The notes: a model not told the origin generated them from the letters alone. A stretch of DNA of 64,000 bases from G963676095 sp963676095 (GCA_963676095.1 OY781040.1:1054001-1118000), one strand, 5' to 3'; shown: positions 37,058-46,458, counted from the stretch's first letter. Program-made: numbers and translations.

Positions 37058-38212
37058 TCAGGGGTACAGCAGATACTTCTTCCGGATATGCATATACTTC
37101 GTCAAATCTTCCTTCCAGGATCCCTCAATTTCTTCTTCAGTCTTTCCCTCCCTGATGTCTTTCAGTACCTCATCTGTACCGGCAAGCTGATTAAACCATT
37201 TTTCCGAACTTAAAAAATCTTCTTCATTCGCAAATTTATGGTAATATTTAAAAAAGTATGATAATGTAAATTTCTGGTCAAGACTACTTCCGCGAAGATC
37301 TTCCCCATAACATAATTTTCCTTTCTGCACCGGGCTTTTGGCCATACCGTCAATACTTTCCGGCGTAAAAACAAATTTGCCCATCTTAGGATCAGGATAA
37401 CCAATCACCTGAAAAGGGAACATTGTTCCCCTACCGATGCTGACATGGGTAGCCTCGAAAAAACACAGTGAAGGATATAATCGGACTGAAACATCATTCG
37501 GAAGGTTTGGAGAAGGCTTAACTGGCAATGAATACCGGGTTTGATGGGTATAATTTTCCAGCGGAACAACAATCAGGTCACATCGCTCTCCCTGATTAAG
37601 CCAGCCTTCCCCGTTGACCATACGGGCCAACTCCCCCATCGTGCAGCCATACACTACAGGCACCGGTTCCATCCCGACAAAAGAACGGAACTCCGGCTTA
37701 AGAACAGGCCCTGCCACATAATCCCCGTTCGGGTTTGGCCGGTCAAGAATAATCAACGGGATATGACTTGCAGAACAGGCTTCCATCACGTAATGCATCG
37801 TACTGATGTATGTATAAAAACGAACACCTACATCCTGAAGATCGAAAACAATGACATCCAAATCCTTTAACTGTGTTTGCGTGGGCTTTCTGTTTTCACC
37901 ATACAAGGAAATGACAGGCAACCCTGTTTCCGGATCTTTCTGATCATTAACTTTTTCACCGGCATCCGCAGTTCCCCTGAACCCGTGTTCCGGACAAAAA
38001 ACTTTTTTTACATCAACTTGTTCCGCCAGTAAAAAATCAAGCAGGTGCTGTACCCCTTTTCTGGAGGTATTGTTTGCAACAAGACCAACCCGTTTATCTT
38101 TTAAAAGCGGTAAATAAATATCAGCCCGATCTGCTCCTGTTTTAACCGGCTGCGCATATGCCCCTAATGAACAAAAAGCCATCGCAAACAACAACAAGTA
38201 ATAATACATCAT
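37058..38212 (-). CDS. namZ: NamZ-type exo-beta-N-acetylmuramidase (DUF1343)
   Basis: A 384-aa exported protein (signal MMYYYLLLFAMAFCSLGAYA). DUF1343/GH171 features are LKDKRVGLVANNTSRKG, VFCPEHGFRGTADAGEKV, DVIVFDLQDVGVRFYTYISTM, LDRPNPNGDYVAGPVL and NLPNDVSVRLYPSLCFFEATHVS. The family was shown in Bacillus (formerly YbbC) to release MurNAc from the non-reducing end of peptidoglycan chains. It stands 101 bases from, and divergent to, the NagZ-beta-lactamase gene, which supplies the complementary GlcNAc-removing activity. Confidence 0.9.
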   Translation of the reverse strand: MMYYYLLLFAMAFCSLGAYAQPVKTGADRADIYLPLLKDKRVGLVANNTSRKGVQHLLDFLLAEQVDVKKVFCPEHGFRGTADAGEKVNDQKDPETGLPVISLYGENRKPTQTQLKDLDVIVFDLQDVGVRFYTYISTMHYVMEACSASHIPLIILDRPNPNGDYVAGPVLKPEFRSFVGMEPVPVVYGCTMGELARMVNGEGWLNQGERCDLIVVPLENYTHQTRYSLPVKPSPNLPNDVSVRLYPSLCFFEATHVSIGRGTMFPFQVIGYPDPKMGKFVFTPESIDGMAKSPVQKGKLCYGEDLRGSSLDQKFTLSYFFKYYHKFANEEDFLSSEKWFNQLAGTDEVLKDIREGKTEEEIEGSWKEDLTKYMHIRKKYLLYP

Positions 38213-38312
38213 ATAAATTTTTGGCTCTACGAATATAAAAAATCCTTTTGAAATAGCTACAATTTAGAATGGGATCCCTGCTCCTAATATTATCTTTTTA
38301 TATTTTCGCATC

Positions 38313-41279
38313 ATGAAAGACCTATTCCGACACATCTTTATTGTGCTTATATTTTTCTCGGGTTTAAAAGAATCCTCTGCCCGTGAATTTCCGGCATTTG
38401 TAAAATACATCACTGATCCGTGGGTCGACTCGACATTAAACAAGATGACAATTGACCAGAAGATAGGACAGCTTTTCATTGTACAGGTCTACAGCACCGG
38501 TTCAAATCCGCCGGAATCACTTCTATCCGAAATCCGGAATTTTCAGATAGGAGGTATCTTGTTTATGAAGGGCAATGCAATAAACCAGGTTTTAATAACC
38601 AATGAGCTCCAGAAGCAAAGTAAAATACCACTGCTCATCACCATGGATGCCGAATGGGGACCGGCATTCAGATTAAGCAATACTCCCAGATATCCGGTAC
38701 AAATGGCCCTTGGCACTATTACCCGGGATACCACCCTGATTTATGAAATGGGGACCGAAATAGGGCTTCAATTAAGAAGGCTTGGCGTCCACGTAAATTT
38801 TGCACCGGTAACAGATGTAAACAATAACCCGGAAAATCCTGTCATCAATTACAGGAGCTTTGGTGAAGATCCCCTGAATGTTTCGAAAAGGGCATGGCTA
38901 TATGCCAGGGGAATGCAGGATTCAGGAGTTTTGGCGGTTGCCAAACACTTTCCAGGGCATGGAGATACACGTATTGATTCCCACCTGAACCTTCCTGTTA
39001 TAAATCAGGATCGGCCCAGGCTAGACTCGGTCGAGCTATATCCTTTCAGTCAGATAATCGATAAAGGCATTGGAGGGATTATGACGGCACACCTCCAGGT
39101 CCCCGCCCTGGAATCCAATCCAAAGCTTTCCGCTTCGCTCTCTCCAAACGTCATCAAGGACCTCCTGATCAGGAGATATGGATTTCAAGGCCTTGTTGTT
39201 ACAGATGCCATGAACATGCAGGGCGTAAGCAAGAAGTATTCACCTGACGAGTCGGCAGTCATGGCACTGCGGGCAGGCAATGATATGCTTGAAGTTGTCC
39301 CTGACCTGGGCCAAGCTATCGAAGCAGTCAAAAAAGCGGTTCAAAAAGGAAAAATAAGTAAAGACGAAATCGAGTGGAAATGCAGAAAAATACTGGCTCT
39401 AAAAAGATGGTTAAATCTTAACAACTACCAGACAAAGGATACAGCGAACCTGGAATTTGAATTAAACCAGCCTCGATACAGACTGACAGAACGACTCCTC
39501 CATGAACGCTCACTGACCCTTTTAAGAAACAAAAACCAGTTGCTTCCGTTACAACGGCTGGATACTCTCAATACGGCCGTGATATCCATTGGAACTGAAG
39601 CCGAAACGGATTTCCAGCGTATGACAGCAAACTATATGGAAACAGACTTTTTTTACCTGAGAAAAAATGCCACGCTGCAGGAAATAAATAAGTTGATTAC
39701 TCAACTTCGTCCTTACAATTTGCTAATATGCGACATCCAAAGCCTTGAACTTAGTCCTATACGCAATTATGGGACAGATCCGTCAATAACTGATTTTATA
39801 CAACAGACAGGTCCAAAGAAAAAGATATTTGTCCTGGAAGGAAACCCTTACGCACTAAACAATATCCCGGGAATCGAAAAATCAGATGCCTTACTGGTAA
39901 CCTACCAGAAAAATAAAATTACCCAAGAGCTGGCTGCGCAGGCCGTATTTGGGGCTCTCAATGTAAATGGCAGGCTCCCGGTAAACGTCAATTCTTTCTT
40001 TAAAATACATGACGGGGTCGATATCAAAAGTATCGGACGTCTCAAATTCACGCTCCCCGAAGAAACAGGAATTTCATCCACTTATCTGGAACATAAAATT
40101 GACAGCCTTGCAGAATTGGGACTAAAGTCTAAAGCTTATCCTGGCTGCCAGGCTTTAATAGCGAGATATGGAAAGGTTATTTTTCATAAATGTTACGGTT
40201 ATCACACCTATAAAAACGACAAGCCTGTTGAACCTGCTGACCTGTACGACTGGGCATCCGTCACAAAAATAGCAGGTCCCCTACCTGCCCTGATCAAGCT
40301 TTACAGTGAAAAAAAATTAAAGCTTGATGTGCCCTTCTCCAATTATTGGCCCGACTTCAAGGGAACAGACAAAAAGAACATAACACTAAGACAACTGCTG
40401 GCGCACCAGGGACGGTTACGCCCAGGCATCCCATTTTGGAGCGAAGCCCTGTTAAGTAACGGAAAACCCGATCCCGAAGTTTTTTCAGATCATCCGGGCG
40501 AGCAATATAACATCCGGATTTCCGCAAACATGTATATGAATAAAAATAATGTAGCAAAGATGTATGAAATGATCCGTGATTCAAAACTTCTTCCAACTAC
40601 CGCCTACAGTTATTCGGATCTTGCATTCTTTTTATTTCCAAAGGTAATCGAAAACCTTACTGGGGAGAACTATGAATCTTACCTGAAAAATGAATTTTAC
40701 AGCCCGCTGGGGGCTTCCACTATCTCTTACAATCCATATCGTTTTTTCCCTATCAGCCAGTTTGTTCCTACGGAAGAAGATGATTTTTTCAGGCATGAAC
40801 TTGTAGATGGTTTTGTACACGATGAAGGGGCTGCAATGTTTGGCGGAGTATCCGGCAATGCAGGCTTGTTTGGCACGACGCTCGATCTGGCTAAAGTGAT
40901 GCAAATGTATCTTCAAAATGGCTACTACGGAGGACAATTGCTACTCGATTCAGCCAGTCTCGCAGAATTTACGAAGGTTCAGTTTCCTGAAAAAAAGAAC
41001 AGAAGGGGTCTCGGTTTCGACAAGCCATTTATAAACAATTATCTTTACCGTCCGACAAATGCCTACCCTGCATCCGGAGCAAGCCAGGAAAGCTATGGTC
41101 ATAGCGGATTTACCGGTACCTTTACCTGGGTGGATCCTAAAAAACAAATCGTTTTTGTATTTATGTCAAACAGAATTTTCCCAACAAGAAATAATCCCCG
41201 CCTAAATGATCTCAGAATACGCTCAGAAATGTTACAGTCGATTTATGATAGTATAAAGCGCGGCTTAACAATTTATTAA
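38313..41279 (+). CDS. NagZ-type GH3 fused to a beta-lactamase-fold domain
   Basis: A 988-aa exported fusion. The N-terminal signal (about 1-23) precedes a GH3 NagZ-type barrel (about 35-370) with KHFPGHGDTRIDSHLN (catalytic His224) and VVTDAMNMQG (nucleophile Asp298). A GH3 second domain (about 395-575) follows. From about 600 to 985 is a serine beta-lactamase/esterase-like domain with Ser649-x-x-Lys652 in ASVTKIAG, a YSD motif near 770, and HSG in YGHSGFTGT near the end. The GH3 part should remove GlcNAc from peptidoglycan fragments; the C-terminal part may act on the peptide or an ester group. Similar fusions occur in Bacteroidetes, but the second activity is not proven. Confidence 0.9.
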   Translation: MKDLFRHIFIVLIFFSGLKESSAREFPAFVKYITDPWVDSTLNKMTIDQKIGQLFIVQVYSTGSNPPESLLSEIRNFQIGGILFMKGNAINQVLITNELQKQSKIPLLITMDAEWGPAFRLSNTPRYPVQMALGTITRDTTLIYEMGTEIGLQLRRLGVHVNFAPVTDVNNNPENPVINYRSFGEDPLNVSKRAWLYARGMQDSGVLAVAKHFPGHGDTRIDSHLNLPVINQDRPRLDSVELYPFSQIIDKGIGGIMTAHLQVPALESNPKLSASLSPNVIKDLLIRRYGFQGLVVTDAMNMQGVSKKYSPDESAVMALRAGNDMLEVVPDLGQAIEAVKKAVQKGKISKDEIEWKCRKILALKRWLNLNNYQTKDTANLEFELNQPRYRLTERLLHERSLTLLRNKNQLLPLQRLDTLNTAVISIGTEAETDFQRMTANYMETDFFYLRKNATLQEINKLITQLRPYNLLICDIQSLELSPIRNYGTDPSITDFIQQTGPKKKIFVLEGNPYALNNIPGIEKSDALLVTYQKNKITQELAAQAVFGALNVNGRLPVNVNSFFKIHDGVDIKSIGRLKFTLPEETGISSTYLEHKIDSLAELGLKSKAYPGCQALIARYGKVIFHKCYGYHTYKNDKPVEPADLYDWASVTKIAGPLPALIKLYSEKKLKLDVPFSNYWPDFKGTDKKNITLRQLLAHQGRLRPGIPFWSEALLSNGKPDPEVFSDHPGEQYNIRISANMYMNKNNVAKMYEMIRDSKLLPTTAYSYSDLAFFLFPKVIENLTGENYESYLKNEFYSPLGASTISYNPYRFFPISQFVPTEEDDFFRHELVDGFVHDEGAAMFGGVSGNAGLFGTTLDLAKVMQMYLQNGYYGGQLLLDSASLAEFTKVQFPEKKNRRGLGFDKPFINNYLYRPTNAYPASGASQESYGHSGFTGTFTWVDPKKQIVFVFMSNRIFPTRNNPRLNDLRIRSEMLQSIYDSIKRGLTIY

Positions 41280-41514
41280 AAATTGTTAAAATGTTTTTAA
41301 ACACAACGGAAAGATCTTATATCTATTTTTTATAAAAAAACCTCAATTTACAAAGCCTTTAGCTCGATAAAAAAGGTTACATTTCTTTTCTGCCCCGTAA
41401 TTGAGGATGTTAAATTATGATGATCCGAGGCCTAATCTTAAGTTATTAAATTATTAATTTTTTAACTTTAGAAAAAGTTTATCGACTTAATAATAACCTA
41501 TAAAATTTACTGCC

Positions 41515-41766
41515 ATGGAGAGGAAAATCACTTTTAACGAGCTTCGCAAAATCAAAGACAGTTTACCTGACGGGGCTATTCACAAGATTGCCGACGAATT
41601 CAACATAGAAGATGAGACCGTCAGGAATTATTTTGGAGGCGCTAATTATGATCGAGGAAAATCAGTAGGCTTACATCTGGAACCGGGTCCCAATGGCGGA
41701 ATTGTACTGCTCGACGATATAAAAATTCTTTTAAGGGCTGAAGAAATACTAAGCGAGGTACATTAA
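41515..41766 (+). CDS. 83-aa HTH-like protein of unknown function
   Basis: An ATG start after a 235-base gap. Residues 15-40 (PDGAIHKIADEFNIEDETVR) look like a helix-turn-helix; the second half (GLHLEPGPNGGIVLLDD) is a small beta segment. I know of no function for proteins of this kind in Bacteroidetes, though short conserved HTH-like proteins of this size are usual in the group. It is monocistronic, with a clear terminator after it. A DNA-binding role is inferred from the motif only. Confidence 0.8.
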   Translation: MERKITFNELRKIKDSLPDGAIHKIADEFNIEDETVRNYFGGANYDRGKSVGLHLEPGPNGGIVLLDDIKILLRAEEILSEVH

Positions 41767-41788
41767 AAAAGATAATAAACAGAGAAAG

Positions 41789-41826
41789 CTGTCCCTTCAG
41801 AGAATCAAATGTCGGGGCAGTTTTTT
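41789..41826 (+). terminator. Intrinsic terminator of the 83-aa gene
   Basis: CTGTCCC (41789-41795) pairs with GGGGCAG (41814-41820) with one G-U, and flanking A/T pairs extend the stem. Six T follow at 41821-41826. Confidence 0.8.
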
Positions 41827-41865
41827 AATGCCGCTAAGTCAACATGGAGAGGAGGAATAAAAAAG

Positions 41866-41915
41866 AAGGATCTTCTTTTATGGACAAAGAGAGATGCCGT
41901 GCAAAAAAGATCCTT
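41866..41915 (-). terminator. Long-loop hairpin at the end of the helicase gene
   Basis: AAGGATCTT (41866-41874) and AAGATCCTT (41907-41915) are exact reverse complements with a 32-nt loop. On the minus strand a TTCTTTTTTAT tract follows, 19 bases past the helicase stop. Confidence 0.5.
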
Positions 41916-41933
41916 ACATATATTTAACTGTTG

Positions 41934-43646
41934 TTAGCGCTGCTTTCTTGTCCTCGATTTATCCCTGAAGCCAGAGTTGCGTCCGTTGTCTGTTTTTCCT
42001 GACTTAAACTTGCTTCCGGCAGGCCATTCCTGCCCGGTGACCTTTTCCACCCTTAACTCATGACCGTCAAAGGAAGCATGACGAACCGCCTTAACCAGTT
42101 CATTTTCATAGTGGCTGTCGATCTCGAAAAATGAAAACTTCCGTTGGATATCTATCTTGCCGATTTCGATATTCTTCTTTCGCAGATGGTCATTAATAAT
42201 ACCAAGTAAACGGGATGCATTCATGTTTTGTTTCTTACCTGCATTAATAAACATCCTGGAAAAATTAACCTGGTTTCTGTCCTTTCCTTTCTTTTCAAAC
42301 CGGGAATTTTCCTTTTCATGAATATTTAAATCAGGAGCGTCTTTATAATAAGATAAAAATTGGTTAAACTCGACAGAAAGGAACCGCTTTAAGATTTCCT
42401 CGCTGCTTAGTCCATCGAACCGTTCCCTGATAACAGGCAAATACGGATCGATTTTGGAATCATTCACTTCAACCTGAAGAACTTTATCAACCAAGTTCAT
42501 AAGTTGCTTTTCACAGATTTCTTCTCCTCCCGGGACCATTTTTCTCTGGAACCGTTTTTTCGCAATCTGCTCTATTTGCCTTAATTTTCCCGTTTCGCGC
42601 ATATGGACGATAGAAACGGAGATCCCGCTTTTCCCTGCCCGTCCGGTACGCCCGCTCCTGTGTATGTACACCTCCGGGTCGTCAGGCAAGCTATAATTGA
42701 TCACATGGGTAAGATCGTTTACATCAAGGCCCCGGGCAGCAACATCGGTGGCGATAAGCATCTGCAGATGCCTGGAGCGAAACCGGCTCATTACCTGGTC
42801 CCGTTGTGCCTGGGACAAATCTCCATGCAGGGCATCGGCATTATAGCCATCAGCCATGAACTTTTCTGCAACCTCCCTGGTTTCCATTCTTGTCCTGCAA
42901 AAAACAATGGCATAGCAATCCGGATAATTATCCGCAATCCTCTTCAATGTCGCATATTTATCCTTTGCATGAACAATATAATAATGATGCTCCACATTCT
43001 CGGCCCCTGCATTTCTCTTCCCGACAGCGATTTCCTCAGGACTATTCAAGTACTTATCGGTCATCTCTGCAATTTCTTTTGGCATTGTAGCTGAAAAAAG
43101 CAATGTTTGCTTTTCTGAAGGGGTTTCCGCCAAAATGGCATCAAGCTCCTCCTTAAACCCCATTGTCAGCATTTCATCTGCCTCATCCAATACCAACCAC
43201 TTAATGGAACTGAGATGCAGTATTTTTCTGCGAATGAGATCATGTACCCTGCCCGGGGTCCCAACAATAATTTGTCCGCCGGACTTTATCTCAGATATTT
43301 GCTTCCGGATATCAGCCCCGCCATAAACAGGAATGTTCTTAGATCCAGCCAGATTTTTGGAAAAATTATCAAGATCGCGGCTGATCTGAAGGCATAATTC
43401 CCTTGTGGGACAGAGTACCAATGCTTGAATATTTCGAATTGCCGGATCAATACGGTGCAATAAAGGAAGCCCAAAAGCTGCTGTTTTTCCAGTACCCGTT
43501 TGGGCAAGCGCAACCAGGTCGCAGTCGCTGTGTAAAAGATGCGGTATAGTTTTTTCCTGGATTGGCGTAGGTTGTTCAAAGCCCATTTCTGAAATGGCGC
43601 TAATTAATTCGGGTTTTAGTCCCGTTTCTTCAAATGTCATCGTCAT
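41934..43646 (-). CDS. DEAD-box RNA helicase, DbpA-like
   Basis: A 570-aa protein; the start is placed at the ATG at 43646 (MTMTFEETGLKPEL), because the upstream 42 codons are unlike helicase sequence and in leader DNA. Helicase core: Q motif GFEQPTPIQ, Walker A AQTGTGKT, PTRELCLQ, GTPGR, DEAD in LVLDEADEML, SAT, ATDVAARGLD, and HRSGRTGRAG. The C-terminal region (about 480-550, LLGIINDHLRKKNIEIGKID) is a DbpA-type RNA-binding domain, then a basic tail. Enzymes of this type remodel rRNA during ribosome assembly. Regulation by cold is common for the family but not seen in the sequence. Confidence 0.93.
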   Translation of the reverse strand: MTMTFEETGLKPELISAISEMGFEQPTPIQEKTIPHLLHSDCDLVALAQTGTGKTAAFGLPLLHRIDPAIRNIQALVLCPTRELCLQISRDLDNFSKNLAGSKNIPVYGGADIRKQISEIKSGGQIIVGTPGRVHDLIRRKILHLSSIKWLVLDEADEMLTMGFKEELDAILAETPSEKQTLLFSATMPKEIAEMTDKYLNSPEEIAVGKRNAGAENVEHHYYIVHAKDKYATLKRIADNYPDCYAIVFCRTRMETREVAEKFMADGYNADALHGDLSQAQRDQVMSRFRSRHLQMLIATDVAARGLDVNDLTHVINYSLPDDPEVYIHRSGRTGRAGKSGISVSIVHMRETGKLRQIEQIAKKRFQRKMVPGGEEICEKQLMNLVDKVLQVEVNDSKIDPYLPVIRERFDGLSSEEILKRFLSVEFNQFLSYYKDAPDLNIHEKENSRFEKKGKDRNQVNFSRMFINAGKKQNMNASRLLGIINDHLRKKNIEIGKIDIQRKFSFFEIDSHYENELVKAVRHASFDGHELRVEKVTGQEWPAGSKFKSGKTDNGRNSGFRDKSRTRKQR

Positions 43647-44102
43647 AATTTTTTTAGCGAAGGGCTCTTGGCCCCTCTTGTTGTCCAATAAGCACCGATG
43701 ACACGAAAATTTACCTTTCAATATACCCTTATGCCATCCATGCACAAAAACTAAGCGGTAAAGATAATTCAATTCCTCAACTATTATCTTTAGTGCTTCA
43801 ATCTGATTATCAATAAAATAAAATTAAATAATTCACCAGATAAGGTAGTCAAAATCCGGAAAGCTGTAAAAAAAATCGTGCAATATATCAACAGAATCAA
43901 TCATACGTTGCCATGTTTTACGGCAATACAGACTTAAACAATTCAAATAATCTAAAAACTACAAGGTAACCCCAAAATATCGCACCTCCTACATTTGCAA
44001 AACAAGCATGTTTGCAACATTTTTATCCTCAATATTTTACCTTACAGGCAAGGAAGAAATGATTTTAAAAACACCCTTCCCTGATCTCATCATCCAAAGA
44101 CA
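43647..44102. other. Intergenic region upstream of the helicase
   Basis: About 450 AT-rich bases. The right part is the promoter/leader side of the minus-strand helicase; the left side lies behind the 57-aa partner gene. I see no gene, terminator or clear promoter match. Confidence 0.45.
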
Positions 44103-44276
44103 CTAGTTCAATTCAATATCTTTTAAATCCTTAGCCCTCAAATGAATTATCTTCCCCTTGCTGTCAGATATCACTAAGTCAAGATTTCTCTCTTTCTTCG
44201 ACTTGATCAGTTTCTGGCACGTCAACTCAAGTCCTTCAATAATTTTGCTTCTAACAGCATTATCTTTCTTTGTCAT
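44103..44276 (-). CDS. 57-aa partner protein overlapping the zeta toxin gene
   Basis: ATG at 44276, TAG at 44103-44105; the protein starts MTKKDNAVRSKIIEGLELTC and ends LRAKDLKDIELN. The gene overlaps the end of the zeta toxin gene by 17 bases, so it should be translated from the same message. The basic first half (KLIKSKKERN) and short strand-like second half (LVISDSKGKIIHL) would suit a small antitoxin or binding partner. Typical epsilon antitoxins are longer and come first, so the pairing is unusual. The role is inference from coupling. Confidence 0.65.
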   Translation of the reverse strand: MTKKDNAVRSKIIEGLELTCQKLIKSKKERNLDLVISDSKGKIIHLRAKDLKDIELN

Positions 44277-44847
44277 ATTGAGCTACCTCTTTAATTTTGG
44301 CAAATATAGTATTTTTTTTTATATCCACATCTTTATCCGAATAACCTTCAGCAATCAAATCGGATGCCAACTTTGACTTATCAAATATCATCCAGTAATC
44401 ACAAAGAGGAATATACAAATCAAATAAATTTTTTAACCCGGCATAATACCTTCTTATAACCACAGGCTCCGGCACATTATGACCCCCTTCTCTTACCCTG
44501 GTTTTTACTCTGGCAATAGCGAGCTTAGCCGAATCTAGCCAAAAAAACACCATAGTAATCTGATAGCCGCCCTTTTTTGCCTTTTCTATTGTTTTTGCAT
44601 AACTCTTTGTAGAGAGGGTTGTCTCAAAAGCAAAGTCTTGTTTGTTCGCAATCAGCTTATCAATTTTTTTTAACATAATCCTTCCTGCATCAATCGCAGA
44701 ACGCTCGGGATTAAGCGGGGACAACCCTTTTGCAATTTCATCTGCATTAACAAACTCTTCACAATTCAACATCTCCGGAAGTACAGTAAACGAGGCGGTT
44801 GTTTTCCCCGCTCCATTACATCCGGCAATGATATACAGACTCGGCAT
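44260..44847 (-). CDS. Zeta-toxin-family P-loop kinase
   Basis: A 195-aa protein with Walker A in IIAGCNGAGKTTASF (residues 6-20), the zeta-type FVNADEIAKGLSP, ETTLSTKSY, and a lid with RVKTRVREGGHNVPEPVVIRRY carrying the basic residues. Zeta toxins phosphorylate UDP-N-acetylglucosamine and block wall synthesis. Chromosomal relatives of this short form in Bacteroidetes may instead be housekeeping kinases. The overlapping 57-aa gene downstream is the likely partner. Confidence 0.85.
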   Translation of the reverse strand: MPSLYIIAGCNGAGKTTASFTVLPEMLNCEEFVNADEIAKGLSPLNPERSAIDAGRIMLKKIDKLIANKQDFAFETTLSTKSYAKTIEKAKKGGYQITMVFFWLDSAKLAIARVKTRVREGGHNVPEPVVIRRYYAGLKNLFDLYIPLCDYWMIFDKSKLASDLIAEGYSDKDVDIKKNTIFAKIKEVAQYDKER

Positions 44848-45039
44848 AACAAAAATTCTTAGGCTTTAAAGATAACAGAATATCCAAATATCTGAAGAAT
44901 TATTAAACCAACCTTTCCAATAATTTATCAAACTATGACTTTTAGTTAGCAAAATCTTAATAAAAAACGATGCAACATCATGACGAATAAATAAAAATTA
45001 CTTTAAATTATTTGGTTATGCACGGCGTATAAAAACAAA

Positions 45040-45064
45040 AATGCGGTTTTTTAAGGACCGCATT
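45040..45064 (-). terminator. Intrinsic terminator of the 198-aa secreted protein gene
   Basis: AATGCGGT (45040-45047) and ACCGCATT (45057-45064) pair exactly. On the minus strand TTTGTTTTTATAC follows the stem, 22 bases after the stop. Confidence 0.8.
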
Positions 45065-45085
45065 GGAAAAAAGTAGAAGTAAGGA

Positions 45086-45682
45086 TTACTTTACTTCTAC
45101 AGAATAGTCAAAAACTTCGTCACCGGCAGCCAGCACAACGTTGTAGTTGCCAGTATTCAGTTTAGAGAGGTTCAACCCTTCATTTACAGAGAAAGTATTT
45201 TCCAATGCTTTGTTGTAAATCAGGTCACTCCCGTCGTATATCATCAGGTTCATCTTTTCTCCCGGGTAATTCAGATAAGCCACACGGAGGATGTTGTTGT
45301 CGAACGAAAAATACGGATCGACAATGCTCTTCATGGTACCTACGTTAATCCCGTTGCCGGCAATACTGAATTCGCGTTCGCTCTTTGCCCCGTCAATATT
45401 AACGGTAAGCTTGTAGTTGCCTGCACCCAGCTTGGAGAAATCGTAAACTTTACGGTAGTCGCTCATAGCCCCTTCTGTTTCCTTGTAGTAAACCACTTCG
45501 CCTGCAGCATTTTCAATACTGATTTCGAAAGTGCTTTCCGCATTGTTGGAAATTGCCACAACAGCACGTTCAGACGTCAGGGGAAGAATGTCCACACGCA
45601 GGTTACCGTTACCTGCGGCCATTGCCACGTTTGCAATAACTGTTAAAGCAAACACAGCCATAATTGTTCTCATCGTTTTCAT
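45086..45682 (-). CDS. 198-aa secreted protein with two tandem beta modules
   Basis: Signal peptide MKTMRTIMAVFALTVIANV with an AMAA cleavage region. The mature part has two similar beta-sandwich halves. The first ends FSKLGAGNYKLTVN and the second ends LSKLNTGNYNVVLAAGDEVF. The (L)xxGxY pattern resembles the last strands of type IX sorting domains and SusE-like folds. I do not recognise a family. The gene is a stand-alone unit with a perfect TATGTTTG -7 box and a strong terminator, suggesting high expression. The role may be structural or surface-associated; nothing catalytic is seen. Confidence 0.82.
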   Translation of the reverse strand: MKTMRTIMAVFALTVIANVAMAAGNGNLRVDILPLTSERAVVAISNNAESTFEISIENAAGEVVYYKETEGAMSDYRKVYDFSKLGAGNYKLTVNIDGAKSEREFSIAGNGINVGTMKSIVDPYFSFDNNILRVAYLNYPGEKMNLMIYDGSDLIYNKALENTFSVNEGLNLSKLNTGNYNVVLAAGDEVFDYSVEVK

Positions 45683-45720
45683 AATTTCAAAACTTTAAAC
45701 GTTCAACATTGATTACGCTG

Positions 45721-45747
45721 CAAACATAGACATGTTTTACAACACAT
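45721..45747 (-). promoter_or_regulatory. -7 box and 20-bp near-palindrome of the secreted protein gene
   Basis: TATGTTTG (45721-45728, minus strand) is a perfect TAnnTTTG, 39 bases before the ATG. Directly upstream of it lies AGACATGTTTTACAACACAT (45728-45747 on the plus strand), which matches the element at 55317-55336 in the xylose operon promoter at 19 of 20 positions. Confidence 0.5.
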
Positions 45748-46081
45748 GCTGTATAACATGCGTTAAGTGAAGGTTAATTTTTGTGTTTTATAACATATCT
45801 CCATGAATTTACTTGTTTAATATACTGATAAATAGTGTTTTATTATTGTGGAGAGTATATCTTTTTTAAGTTTATGCCAATGTTAAATCATTAATGTTAA
45901 TTTTATCCCGGGTTTGATTGTAATCAGAAGAGATTGTCCGGGAGTAATAATAATAAAGATGGATCTTCAGATTCTTTCATTACATTTCACTTGGGCTGAA
46001 TGATATCTGAAGATGAATTTGTTATACCGGAAATCAAAGAATATCACTGATTTTTCTTATATTTATTGAAAAATTGAAATC

Positions 46082-46447
46082 ATGGAAAAACATATCAACA
46101 TTATAGGAATCCTGCATATCATATTAAGTATTTTAGGGTTAACAGGTGCTTTTCTGCTCTACTTCACACTGAGGATTATTGGTTCTTTTTCTGATGATTA
46201 TGAAGCGAATATGATCCTGACAATAATTGCCAATATTGTTTCAGTCATTTTAATTGTCCTTTCTATTCCTGGTTTAATCGGAGGGATAGGACTGATAAAA
46301 AGGAAAAGTTGGGCCCGCATCCTGATATTGATCCTTTCCATATTAAACCTGTTCAATTTTCCTTTTGGTACTGCGCTGGGTATTTATTCTCTATGGGCAA
46401 TGGTACAACCAGAAATTATTGCCTGCTTCGAAAACAATAAATCATAA
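46082..46447 (+). CDS. Small membrane protein, three to four helices
   Basis: A 121-aa protein with hydrophobic helices at about 8-30 (IIGILHIILSILGLTGAFLL), 42-68 (MILTIIANIVSVILIVL) and 75-115. It resembles short DUF4064-type or generic integral membrane proteins, and the segment IPGLIGGIGLIKRKSWAR is typical of such families. The function is unknown. The acylphosphatase gene begins 12 bases after it, so the two are probably cotranscribed. Confidence 0.8.
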   Translation: MEKHINIIGILHIILSILGLTGAFLLYFTLRIIGSFSDDYEANMILTIIANIVSVILIVLSIPGLIGGIGLIKRKSWARILILILSILNLFNFPFGTALGIYSLWAMVQPEIIACFENNKS

Positions 46448-46458
46448 ATATCTCAGTT

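Noticed and set aside
43647..43772. 42-codon extension of the DEAD-box helicase
   Set aside because: The sequence is unlike any helicase N-terminus and is in leader DNA; the ATG at 43646 starts the conserved Q-motif region.
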